Assembly: GCA_945910005.1 (NCBI GenBank)
Contig: OX246744.1
Span: forward strand, 3,064,017-3,128,016
DNA: 64,000 nucleotides
Origin: Isoperla grammatica
Lineage: Eukaryota; Arthropoda; Insecta; Plecoptera; Perlodidae
Direction: 5' to 3'
Shown: in pieces, positions 25,101 through 31,939 of the stretch
Position numbering within the stretch: the stretch's first letter is position 1
Layout of the letters: each line of letters starts with the position of its first letter
Made by a program: the position numbers and the translations under genes
The notes under the pieces: generated by a model
Database searches by the model: none
What the model was told of the DNA's origin: nothing
What the model saw: the letters and a program-made list of their open reading frames with translations, nothing else

Positions 25101-28100
25101 TGTGCGTGTGCGTGTGCGTGTGCAGGCTCACCTTGCCCCCTGTCTCCCGGTGGTCGTAGAGAGACACCAGATACTTGGAGGCGAACCTCTCATCTAGGGT
25201 CCCAGCGCCACAGACCAGACGCTGCACTAGAGTGCGTGTGCGTGTGCGTGTGCGTGTGCGTGTGCGTGTGCGTGTGCGTGTGCGTGTGCGTGTGCAGGCT
25301 CACCTTGCCCCCTGTCTCCCGGTGGTCGCTGAGAGACACCAGATACTTGGAGGCGAACCTCTCATCCAGGGTCCCAGCGCCACAGACCAGACGCTGCACT
25401 AGAGTGCGTGTGCGTGTGCGTGTGCGTGTGCGTGTGCGTGTGCGTGTGCGTGTGCGTGTGCGTGTGCAGGCTCACCTTGCCCCCTGTCTCCCGGTGGTCG
25501 CTGAGAGACACCAGATACTTGGAGGCGAACCTCTCATCCAGGGTCCCAGCGCCACAGACCAGACGCTGCACTAGAGTGCGTGTGCGTGTGCGTGTGCGTG
25601 TGCGTGTGCGTGTGCGTGTGCGTGTGCGTGTGCGTGTGCAGGCTCACCTTGCCCCCTGTCTCCCGGTGGTCGTAGAGAGACACCAGATACTTGGAGGCGA
25701 ACCTCTCATCTAGGGTCCCAGCGCCACAGACCAGACGCTGCACTAGAGTGCGTGTGCGTGTGCGTGTGCGTGTGCGTGTGCGTGTGCGTGTGCGTGTGCG
25801 TGTGCCGGCTCACCTTGCCCCCTGTCTCCCGGTGGTCGCTGAGAGACACCAGATACTTGGAGGCGAACCTCTCATCCAGGGTCCCAGCGCCGCAGACCAG
25901 ACGCTGCACTAGAGTGCGTGTGCGTGTGCGTGTGCGTGTGCGTGTGCGTGTGCGTGTGCGTGTGCGTGTGCGTGTGCCGGCTCACCTTGCCCCCTGTCTC
26001 CCGGTGGTCGCTGAGAGACACCAGATACTTGGAGGCGAACCTCTCATCCAGGGTCCCCGCGCCGCAGACCAGACGCTGCACTAGAGTGCGTGTGCGTGTG
26101 CGTGTGCGTGTGCGTGTGCGTGTGCCGGCTCACCTTGCCCCCTGTCTCCCGGTGGTCGCTGAGAGACACCAGATACTTGGAGGCGAACCTCTCATCCAGG
26201 GTCCCTGCGCCACAGACCAGACGCTGCACTAGAGTGCGTGTGCGTGTGCGTGTGCGTGTGCGTGTGCGTGTGCGTGTGCGTGTGCGTGTGCGTGTGCGTG
26301 TGCGTGTGCGTGTGCGTGTGCGTGTGCGTGTGCGTGTGCGTGTGCGTGTGCGTGTGCGTGTGCGTGTGCGTGTGCGTGTGCGTGTGCGTGTGCGTGTGCG
26401 TGTGCAGGCTCACCTTGCCCCCTGTCTCCCGGTGGTCGCTGAGAGACACCAGATACTTGGAGGCGAACCTCTCATCGAGGGTCCCAGCGCCACAGACCAG
26501 ACGCTGCACTAGAGTGCGTGTGCGTGTGCGTGTGCGTGTGCGTGTGCGTGTGCGTGTGCGTGTGCAGGCTCACCTTGCCCCCTGTCTCCCGGTGGTCGCT
26601 GAGAGACACCAGATACTTGGAGGCGAACCTCTCATCCAGGGTCCCAGCGCCACAGACCAGACGCTGCACTAGAGTGCGTGTGCGTGTGCGTGTGCCGGCT
26701 CACCTTGCCCCCTGTCTCCCGGTGGTCGCTGAGAGACACCAGATACTTGGAGGCGAACCTCTCATCCAGGGTCCCGGCGCCACAGACCAGACGCTGCACT
26801 AGAGTGCGTGTGCGTGTGCGTGTGCGTGTGCGTGTGCCGGCTCACCTTGCCCCCTGTCTCCCGGTGGTCGCTGAGAGACACCAGATACTTGGAGGCGAAC
26901 CTCTCATCCAGGGTCCCAGCGCCACAGACCAGACGCTGCACTAGAGTGCGTGTGCGTGTGCGTGTGCGTGTGCGTGTGCCGGCTCACCTTGCCCCCTGTC
27001 TCCCGGTGGTCGCTGAGAGACACCAGATACTTGGAGGCGAACCTCTCATCTAGGGTCCCGGCGCCACAGACCAGACGCTGCACTAGAGTGCGTGTGCGTG
27101 TGCGTGTGCGTGTGCGTGTGCGTGTGCGTGTGCCGGCTCACCTTGCCCCCTGTCTCCCGGTGGTCGCTGAGAGACACCAGATACTTGGAGGCGAACCTCT
27201 CATCCAGGGTCCCAGCGCCGCAGACCAGACGCTGCACTAGAGTGCGTGTGCGTGTGCGTGTGCGTGTGCGTGTGCGTGTGCGTGTGCGTGTGCGTGTGCA
27301 GGCTCACCTTGCCCCCTGTCTCCCGGTGGTCGCTGAGAGACACCAGATACTTGGAGGCGAACCTCTCATCCAGGGTCCCAGCGCCACAGACCAGACGCTG
27401 CACTAGAGTGCGTGTGCGTGTGCGTGTGCGTGTGCGTGTGCGTGTGCGTGTGCGTGTGCCGGCTCACCTTGCCCCCTGTCTCCCGGTGGTCGCTGAGAGA
27501 CACCAGATACTTGGAGGCGAACCTCTCATCCAGGGTCCCAGCGCCGCAGACCAGACGCTGCACTAGAGTGCGTGTGCGTGTGCGTGTGCGTGTGCGTGTG
27601 CGTGTGCGTGTGCGTGTGCGTGTGCCGGCTCACCTTGCCCCCTGTCTCCCGGTGGTCGCTGAGAGACACCAGATACTTGGAGGCGAACCTCTCATCCAGG
27701 GTCCCGGCGCCACAGACCAGACGCTGCACTAGAGTGCGTGTGCGTGTGCGTGTGCGTGTGCGTGTGCGTGTGCGTGTGCGTGTGCGTGTGCGTGTGCGTG
27801 TGCGTGTGCCGGCTCACCTTGCCCCCTGTCTCCCGGTGGTCGCTGAGAGACACCAGATACTTGGAGGCGAACCTCTCATCCAGGGTCCCAGCGCCACAGA
27901 CCAGACGCTGCACTAGAGTGCGTGTGCGTGTGCGTGTGCGTGTGCGTGTGCGTGTGCGTGTGCGTGTGCGTGTGCGTGTGCGTGTGCAGGCTCACCTTGC
28001 CCCCTGTCTCCCGGTGGTCGCTGAGAGACACCAGATACTTGGAGGCGAACCTCTCATCCAGGGTCCCAGCGCCGCAGACCAGACGCTGCACTAGAGTGCG

Positions 28101-30690
28101 TGTGCGTGTGCGTGTGCGTGTGCGTGTGCGTGTGCGTGTGCGTGTGCCGGCTCACCTTGCCCCCTGTCTCCCGGTGGTCGCTGAGAGACACCAGATACTT
28201 GGAGGCGAACCTCTCATCCAGGGTCCCGGCGCCGCAGACCAGACGCTGCACTAGAGTGCGTGTGCGTGTGCGTGTGCGTGTGCGTGTGCGTGTGCCGGCT
28301 CACCTTGCCCCCTGTCTCCCGGTGGTCGCTGAGAGACACCAGATACTTGGAGGCGAACCTCTCATCCAGGGTCCCCGCGCCGCAGACCAGACGCTGCACT
28401 AGAGTGCGTGTGCGTGTGCGTGTGCGTGTGCGTGTGCCGGCTCACCTTGCCCCCTGTCTCCCGGTGGTCGCTGAGAGACACCAGATACTTGGAGGCGAAC
28501 CTCTCATCCAGGGTCCCAGCGCCGCAGACCAGACGCTGCACTAGAGTGCGTGTGCGTGTGCGTGTGCGTGTGCGTGTGCGTGTGCGTGTGCGTGTGCCGG
28601 CTCACCTTGCCCCCTGTCTCCCGGTGGTCGCTGAGAGACACCAGATACTTGGAGGCGAACCTCTCATCCAGGGTCCCAGCGCCACAGACCAGACGCTGCA
28701 CTAGAGTGCGTGTGCGTGTGCGTGTGCGTGTGCGTGTGTGTGTGCGTGTGCGTGTGCGTGTGCGTGTGCGTGTGCGTGTGCGTGTGCGTGTGCGTGTGCG
28801 TGTGCGTGTGCGTGTGCGTGTGTGTGTGCGTGTGCGTGTGCGTGTGCGTGTGCGTGTGCGTGTGCGTGTGCGTGTGCGTGTGCGTGTGCGTGTGCGTGTG
28901 CGTGTGCGTGTGCGTGTGCCGGCTCACCTTGCCCCCTGTCTCCCGGTGGTCGCTGAGAGACACCAGATACTTGGAGGCGAACCTCTCATCCAGGGTCCCA
29001 GCGCCACAGACCAGACGCTGCACTAGAGTGCGTGTGCGTGTGCGTGTGCGTGTGCGTGTGCAGGCTCACCTTGCCCCCTGTCTCCCGGTGGTCGCTGAGA
29101 GACACCAGATACTTGGAGGCGAACCTCTCATCCAGGGTCCCAGCGCCACAGACCAGACGCTGCACTAGAGTGCGTGTGCGTGTGCGTGTGCGTGTGCGTG
29201 TGTGTGTGCGTGTGCGTGTGCGTGTGCGTGTGCGTGTGCGTGTGCGTGTGCGTGTGCGTGTGCGTGTGCGTGTGTGTGTGCGTGTGCGTGTGCGTGTGCG
29301 TGTGCGTGTGCTGGTGCGTGTGCGTGTGCGTGTGCGTGTGCGTGTGCGTGTGCGTGTGCGTGTGCGTGTGCGTGTGCGTGTGCGTGTGCGTGTGCCGGCT
29401 CACCTTGCCCCCTGTCTCCCGGTGGTCGCTGAGAGACACCAGATACTTGGAGGCGAACCTCTCATCCAGGGTCCCAGCGCCACAGACCAGACGCTGCACT
29501 AGAGTGCGTGTGCGTGTGCGTGTGCGTGTGCGTGTGCAGGCTCACCTTGCCCCCTGTCTCCCGGTGGTCGCTGAGAGACACCAGATACTTGGAGGCGAAC
29601 CTCTCATCCAGGGTCCCCGCGCCGCAGACCAGACGCTGCACTAGACGCTCGATCACGACGCCGACGACGCTCACCGTCTTGTCGCGTCGCAGATCGCTCA
29701 CCGCACCTGCAAGCATATTATCAGGTCACTCACCGCACCTGCAAGCATATTGACAGGTCACTCACCGCACCTGCAAGCATATTGACATGTTGTATTGCAC
29801 CTGCAAGCATATTGGCAGGTTGGTATTGCACCTGCAAGTATATTGTCTTGTTGGTATTGCACATCCAAACATGTTGTATGTTGGTATTGCACCTGCAAGT
29901 ATATTACCATGTTGGTATTGCACCTGCAAGTATATTGTCTTGTTGGTATTGCACATCCAAACATGTTGTATGTTGGTATTGCACCTGCAAGTATATTGTC
30001 ATGTTGGTATTGCACATTCAATCATATTGTCATGTTGGTATTGCACCTGCAAGTATATGGCCATGTTGGTATTGCACCTGCAAGTATATGGCCATGTTGG
30101 TATTGCACCTGCAAGTATATTGTCATGTTGGTATTGCACCTGCAAGTATATGGCCAGGTTGGTATTGCACCTGCAAGCATATTGGCAGGTTGGTATTGCA
30201 CCTGCAAGTATATTGGCATGTTCGTATTGCACATGAAAACATATTGTCATGTTGGTATTTCACATGCAAGTATATTGTCGGGTTGGTATTGCATCTGCAA
30301 GCATATTGTCATGTTGGTATTGCACATGCAAGCATATTGTCAGGTTGGTATTGCACCTGCAAGTATATTGTCATGTTAGTATTGCACATGTAATCATATT
30401 GTCTGTTAGTATTGCACCTGCAAGTATATGGCCAGGTTGGTATTGCACCTGCAAGCGTATAGTATGTTGGTACTGTACCTGCAAGCATAAAGTATGTTGG
30501 TATTGCACCTGCAAGATCTGTTGCTCTTACCGTTTCTGTTCTCCTGTTCCATCCTCGCGAGATGAAGGTTCAGCCTCGTGACCTGATCCTTGCTGAACTT
30601 GAGCTGCGATCCCGATAGTTTGACATCTGCGTGACCCCTCGACGTGTGGGGGTCCCCGCCCCCCTCCTCCCTGCTCGGGCAGCTGCCCAT
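3971..30690 (-). CDS. Mab-21 / TMEM102-like protein, 11 visible exons, 3' end outside window
   Basis: Exons, in transcription order: 30690-30531, 29706-29546, 24415-24194, 23319-23148, 19176-18920, 18237-18007, 14543-14217, 13577-13480, 12701-12575, 5354-4421, 4176-3971. All junctions are GT-AG and phases match throughout, giving 965 codons. Residues about 30-510 resemble the Mab-21 nucleotidyltransferase-like fold: an N-terminal helix, FEYLVRMDAL, WAEFINHLGFLRRDKIQERF (like the Mab-21 stretch ending in RKIRSRF), GWPQTCDFPG (like GIWPRSA), GFYLVPA (as in TMEM102), and YMLRTFLFFLLEQR before the C-terminal helices. The acidic residues needed for catalysis in cGAS-like enzymes are not evident, so it is probably a non-catalytic member; this is inference. 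Residues 511-965 are a long extension with Asn and Thr runs. The start has an in-frame stop 21 nt upstream. Seven junctions carry tandem arrays (separate entries). Function unknown. Confidence 0.83.
4421..5354 (-). CDS. Mab-21-like gene, exon 10 (long C-terminal extension)
   Basis: 934 nt, acceptor GTTTCAG, donor G|GTATGT, phase 0 in and 1 out. It encodes 311 residues outside the Mab-21 fold: EDPVEDLIYLLTAILDQAKE, a seven-Asn run, then helices including VRQVLRWLYRALDEDRRNFG and ALGAFCKLIIDGKISTSDGI, and near the end six Thr. The Asn and Thr runs come from AAC and ACA type trinucleotide repeats. I do not recognise this region as a named domain. Confidence 0.82.
6641..6757 (+). mobile_element. 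tRNA-derived SINE copy, 3' truncated
   Basis: AGAGGTGGCTCAGCGATAAG to CCTCAGTCGTAAA; head only. Confidence 0.85.
7685..7905 (+). mobile_element. 5' truncated copy of the 5S-like SINE
   Basis: Body from CACCGTCCTTTCAGATGGGA to an (AATA)n tail. The head is missing. Confidence 0.65.
8278..8640. repeat. ~39-bp AT-rich tandem repeat
   Basis: About nine units of TTAATATGTATTTTAATTGA plus CCAATTCGTATG variants. The open reading frame through part of it is a by-product of the 39-bp (13-codon) period. Confidence 0.92.
9060..9905. repeat. Diverged tandem repeat with GTGGTATGTCACGCAGG core
   Basis: Units of ~150-180 bp; the core recurs at about 9322, 9471, 9649 and 9831. A segment near 9225 resembles the 32-kb repeat (AACAAATCAAGGGTTTATGTG), so the two arrays may be related. 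Confidence 0.75.
9961..10105. mobile_element. Hairpin MITE (GAATGCATAGT family)
   Basis: TGTCAAATGCATAGTCGTTC against GAAACGACTATGCATTTGA; the centre has two inverted CAATCACAGAGC sites. Confidence 0.83.
11131..11170. repeat. (TATTG)n pentanucleotide repeat
   Basis: About seven TATTG units followed by a T-run, within intron 9 of the Mab-21-like gene. Confidence 0.9.
11790..12525 (-). mobile_element. Second 5S-like SINE copy, split by ~300-bp insertion
   Basis: The tail and body lie at 11790-11992 and the head at about 12297-12525 (GTGGTCACCCACCCTCCTTT). The intervening ~300 bp is absent from the 61-kb copy, where TCATATAGGTTCC is continuous. Confidence 0.62.
12575..12701 (-). CDS. Mab-21-like gene, exon 9
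   Basis: 127 nt between CTGTGCAG and CAG|GTGAGA. It enters in phase 2 and leaves in phase 0, exactly bridging exons 8 and 10. It encodes a basic segment followed by QYTTRQLDYISHLFREML. Found from splice signals and phase, not from homology. The opposite strand also reads open with GC-rich third positions, so RNA evidence would be decisive. Confidence 0.68.
13480..13577 (-). CDS. Mab-21-like gene, exon 8
   Basis: 98 nt, phase 0 in and 2 out, TTCCAG acceptor, AAG|GTAGGA donor. It encodes VLQRYVIAEKVERALLKKWA then DVLKDLSPPPNT, a helix and Pro-rich end. It is too short to stand alone; it is supported by splice phase and orientation. Confidence 0.78.
13970..14125 (-). repeat. Dispersed repeat, left part only
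   Basis: The reverse-strand relative of 55885-56030 (CATTGTCTCGATTAGCCTCG, TATGAGACGTTAAGC), within intron 7 of the Mab-21-like gene. Confidence 0.65.
14217..14543 (-). CDS. Mab-21-like gene, exon 7 (C-terminal helical domain)
   Basis: 109 codons, phase 0-0, acceptor TTCACAG and donor GCT|GTAAGT. SCYMLRTFLFFLLEQR and the following helices through LIHALRTQRHRSYCFPYQN match the C-terminal Mab-21 helices (S-Y-x-L-K-T-L, then a short loop ending HYF-P). Two diverged tandem copies of its first ~160 nt lie upstream. Confidence 0.87.
14575..14950 (-). repeat. Two diverged copies of exon 7 5' part
   Basis: Units of ~170 bp at about 14581-14757 and 14762-14945 repeat the acceptor region and ~50 codons of exon 7 (from KVLKVVS to LIHA). 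They carry substitutions and small indels, so they are older than the other arrays and probably non-functional exon relics. Confidence 0.9.
15417..15640 (+). mobile_element. tRNA-derived SINE copy with deleted head segment
   Basis: Box A is followed after a short deletion by GGTTCGATACC. The body ends GGCCGGTTTCCTACAAAAAA. A LINE fragment follows directly. Confidence 0.82.
15640..15760 (+). pseudogene. LINE C-terminal fragment with Cys-His motif
   Basis: It reads CRMCGVGEQDRRHFFECTYV KDERDKM, matching the CX2C...HX4C end of non-LTR retrotransposon ORF2 proteins. It lies between a SINE and a MITE and has no other ORF2 part. Confidence 0.6.
15778..15926. mobile_element. MITE-like inverted repeat
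   Basis: CCCGATTCTCT against AGAGAATCAAGGCC, with ACCGGTTT and AAACCGGT inside. Confidence 0.65.
16560..16703 (+). repeat. Dispersed repeat (CCCTACCAGAAGCATACG family), left part of a split copy
   Basis: GGGTGGCCCTACCAGAAGCA to AAGGTAGCAGTCCCTAGGCA; its right part resumes after the 452-bp transposon (TTCGATTTATATAG against TTGAAGTTTACATAG in the 55.9-kb copy). Confidence 0.68.
16712..17163. mobile_element. Non-autonomous DNA transposon with ~90-bp TIRs and 8-bp target duplication
   Basis: 452 bp. The ends are inverted copies (CTTAGACCAGTAATATAGGT and its complement) and remain similar further in (CGCGAGTGAGACCA, CACGTGATGTGGGGACA). Flanked by perfect GGTACAAC at 16704-16711 and 17164-17171. 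An 8-bp duplication suggests the hAT (or P) superfamily. No transposase. It interrupts another dispersed repeat. Confidence 0.9.
17520..17719 (-). repeat. Dispersed repeat, left part only
   Basis: CATCGTCTCGATTAGCCAAG and ATGGGACGTTAAG match the 14.1-kb and 55.9-kb copies; joined directly to the MITE at 17720. Confidence 0.62.
17720..17963. mobile_element. MITE with ~100-bp imperfect TIRs
   Basis: GGGCCGTTTACATAAATGAC against GTCATTTGTGTAAACCCC, then AATACTGCGCTCTGATTGGC against its complement. Confidence 0.82.
18007..18237 (-). CDS. Mab-21-like gene, exon 6
   Basis: 77 codons, phase 0-0, acceptor TTCCAG|GGG and donor AAG|GTGAGT. It begins GFYLVPAAPH; a FYLVP motif at this position is characteristic of TMEM102. 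It then encodes the helix WQMWTPAAELALLTHYS. Two extra tandem copies of its first 69 nt plus acceptor lie just upstream. Confidence 0.87.
18238..18440 (-). repeat. Two extra copies of exon 6 5' part
   Basis: 95-bp units repeat the acceptor and first 23 codons of exon 6 (GFYLVPAAPHTTVRCDDRMA TWQ) with a 26-bp linker. Differences from exon 6 (GTT/GTA, CCG/CCA, GCT/GCG, CGA/CGC) are all synonymous. Confidence 0.93.
18920..19176 (-). CDS. Mab-21-like gene, exon 5
   Basis: 257 nt, phase 1 in and 0 out, donor ACG|GTAAGT. It encodes the central strands: YPDPRDFRIAIVESSPDVRL, DVEVKLVLGIGSQGWPQTCD and GHVDCLLYQQVAQT. The GSQGWPQ segment matches the conserved GIWPRSA region of Mab-21 proteins. The exact 5' edge is ambiguous by 3 nt (ACAG or ACAGCAG). 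The acceptor and first ~20 nt form part of the adjacent 107-bp satellite. Confidence 0.84.
19177..21295 (-). repeat. 107-bp satellite with exon 5 acceptor, ~20 units
   Basis: About 20 head-to-tail units of 107 bp, some 98 bp by loss of a 9-bp repeat. Each includes the first ~20 nt of exon 5 with its ACAG acceptor (CTGCTGTACACAC on the plus strand), a short intron piece, and an ACAACTATAGTTGT palindrome followed by CCAAGACTACCTTACACATG, which matches the end of a hairpin element at 53791-53942. Units are nearly identical, showing recent homogenisation. Confidence 0.95.
21320..21575 (-). mobile_element. tRNA-derived SINE copy, near full length
   Basis: Reverse copy with body (GGTGCACACCAGCTTTACCT) and head (GAGCTACCTGTATCGGTTAG). 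It lies at the distal end of the exon 5 satellite. Confidence 0.87.
22328..22490. mobile_element. MITE (GGNCCAGTCTTACAAT family), TAA target
   Basis: 163 bp with TIRs GGTCCAGTCTTACAATGTCC and GGGCCGGTCTTACAATCTCC, flanked by TAA. It includes CCATGGCAACGACCAATCAA. Confidence 0.85.
22701..22758. repeat. Tandem 30-bp duplication
   Basis: Two adjacent copies of a unit beginning TCAGAACATACTTTGGTTTC. Confidence 0.9.
22823..22970. mobile_element. MITE, same family as 22.3 kb, opposite orientation
   Basis: 148 bp, TIR GGGCCAGTCTTACAATCTCC, internal sequence is the reverse of the neighbour 330 bp away. Confidence 0.83.
23148..23319 (-). CDS. Mab-21-like gene, exon 4
   Basis: 172 nt, phase 0 in and 1 out, with a GCCAG acceptor and ACTG|GTGGGT donor. 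It begins ERFVELLALSAARAAAP, which continues the helix started in exon 3 as in Mab-21 proteins. It is GC-rich compared with its introns. No tandem copies flank this exon. Confidence 0.85.
23457..23604. mobile_element. MITE related to the 22-kb pair
   Basis: GGGCCGGTATTTCAATGTCC and its inverted counterpart GGACATTGAAATTACAC; about 148 bp. Confidence 0.72.
23878..24130 (-). repeat. Dispersed repeat (GTCCCCCACTG family)
   Basis: About 250 bp shared with 53610-53765 and 55130-55540: AGTGGGGGACTTTAATTTAA, GAGTGAGCGATAACCAATCA, GGACAAATGCCAGAATCAAC. Class unknown. Confidence 0.75.
24194..24415 (-). CDS. Mab-21-like gene, exon 3
   Basis: 74 codons, phase 0 to 0, acceptor GTTACAG and donor CAG|GTGAGG. 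It encodes the first strands of the core (RYRFEYLVRMDAL) and WAEFINHLGFLRRDKIQ, the most recognisable Mab-21 segment. The two-acid metal-binding motif of active enzymes is not seen after FEYL. Its acceptor half is duplicated once immediately upstream. Confidence 0.87.
24416..24580 (-). repeat. Extra partial copy of exon 3 acceptor half
   Basis: About 145 bp repeats the exon 3 acceptor and its first ~28 codons (GGGRYRFEYLVRMDALSS and on), with the preceding intron bases. The copy changes coding after Asp-Val and lacks the rest of the exon, so it is not usable as a full exon. Confidence 0.9.
24620..29545 (-). repeat. 28 truncated tandem copies of Mab-21-like exon 2, each with donor site and (GTGTGC)n
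   Basis: Starting next to exon 2 and running into intron 2, a unit of about 105 bp repeats 28 times. It holds the last 90 coding nt of exon 2 (RLVCGAGTLDERFASKY to ETGGK), the GTGAGC donor, then a (GTGTGC)n tract of about 24 to 230 bp; the longest are 26230-26405, 28702-28919 and 29166-29396. Each copy is preceded by TAGTGCAG, a possible acceptor. Differences between copies are few and mostly at third codon positions. Read-through of one unit ends at a stop in the next, because the hexamer keeps the frame constant. Confidence 0.95.
29546..29706 (-). CDS. Mab-21-like gene, exon 2 (full-length copy)
   Basis: This 161-nt exon encodes AVSDLRRDKTVSVVGVVIER, then LVQRLVCGAGTLDERFASKY, then LVSLSDHRETGGK. 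It enters in phase 1, leaves in phase 0, and has an AAG|GTGAGC donor. It is the only copy with both the 5' part and the 3' part. Its 3' 90 nt plus donor are repeated 28 more times downstream, and its acceptor is repeated many times upstream. Near-identical acceptors at about 29740 and 29773 would also be usable. Confidence 0.85.
29700..30520 (-). repeat. ~31-bp minisatellite carrying the exon 2 acceptor
   Basis: About 26-27 units of ~31-32 bp. On the gene strand each contains a variant of ATATACTTGCAG|GTGCAAT, the same sequence as the exon 2 acceptor and its first coding bases. The three units nearest the exon keep GTGCGGTGAG and are almost perfect copies of the junction; distant units drift at the exon side. 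Confidence 0.93.
30531..30690 (-). CDS. Mab-21-like gene, exon 1 (initiator)
   Basis: It begins MGSCPSRE and ends in phase 1 at a good donor (G|GTAAGA). Gly2 with Ser6 fits the N-myristoylation consensus and Cys4 could be palmitoylated, suggesting membrane attachment (inference). The last part (KFSKDQVTRLNLHLARMEQE) matches in position the first helix of Mab-21 proteins. A TAA lies in frame at 30709-30711, so no upstream in-frame start exists unless an exon joins at the AG at 30706. Confidence 0.78.
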
Positions 30691-31939
30691 CTTCCGAGAC
30701 CCCTTCTGTTACACCAGTCATATTTGATATTTATAGTTGTTCACTTTGGTAGTTATTGTTCTTTACAAAAAAAAAATTGATGATAATAATAATAATAATA
30801 ATAACAATCTGCAAAACAGAAGTATTGATTGGAACAAAGTATGTTATTCTGTGTCATGGGGCAACAGCTTTGGCTGCAGAGACAAATAAAGAAAGAACGC
30901 TCTGCATTTTCTACAGGATGACTTGTTTTCGTTTACATTTGGGGCAATTTAAACACTTTTTAAAGCAATTTTAAGAGACTGAAATCTAGAGTTCTGCAGG
31001 CCAGGCGGACACACAGCACACAGAGTATCTCAACTACTTCTAACAAATGTTACGCAAGGGGTACAACATAGTGATATAAATATCAACTTTTGCATTACAC
31101 AAAATAACACATATTTGTCACAGTATATTAGTAATAATATTTTGTTGTCACGATCCTAAAGAGTAAAGTAAAATTAACCCCCGTTTTTATTATTTCGATT
31201 TGGTGTTATGTCAATCATTTCATTTATCCATTTCGGCGGGTTTTAATATCGGTAGTTTGTTTCTGGTTATCAATACCAATAAACAACTCATTAAAAGCAA
31301 AGTGTGATTTTTATCAAATTCTGCACTCTTTCTCTGTTATTTCGTTCAATTGTGCCCATGGCCGGATAAAGTTAAACACAACACTAGGATAGTAATTGCT
31401 TTTTAGAAAACAAACAGGACTTGTACGAAGAAATAATACCGAGCTGTTATCTTTTCAAGAGACCATCGAGTTCTTTGATTTGGTTTATTCAATCGCTTAC
31501 AAAAAGAAATCAAACAAACAAAGCTAGGGAAACGAACTCGGAAAATGTGCTTATGATATCACCGGAAAAATGACTGTGAAAATAAAGAGGCCACTTGCAG
31601 CCTCAAAGAAAACAAAAGAATTCGCTATTCCGCTTTTTCCCTTCTTCTTCTTCTTCTTCTTCTTAAAGAATTCCTTTGTTTGTCTTGAAAACCAACGCTG
31701 CCCCGATAAAGGAGTCTTGCTATGCTCACAGACCAAGGAACAATTATGATTTATGCAAAAGATTTATGAATAAGTTTGCAAGCATTTGAATTAGTTTAAA
31801 GAAGTAATAATAGGAAGGAGATGCATGCGTTTATAGTTCTGAATTTCAATATGAGAGGCATAAACTTTCTTTGAACATTTGTTAGAGATTTAGCGTAGCA
31901 ACAAAAATAAACGTTAACAAATCAATAGGGAATGCTCAT

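Noticed and set aside
24756..29753. Long plus-strand open frames with Cys-Val and Arg-Val repeats, and minus-strand Thr-His repeats, through the exon 2 array
   Set aside because: They come from the (GTGTGC)n hexamer and the constant unit; the protein sense is only in the 90-nt exon part on the minus strand.
29782..30393. Plus- and minus-strand frames up to 203 codons with CTCKYI-type repeats
   Set aside because: Product of the ~31-bp acceptor minisatellite.
29700..30520. CRISPR-like direct repeats
   Set aside because: Contiguous minisatellite units without unique spacers, in a eukaryotic gene.
30527..30721. Alternative minus-strand 64-codon frame over exon 1
   Set aside because: Its frame does not match the exon 2 phase; the MGSC frame does.
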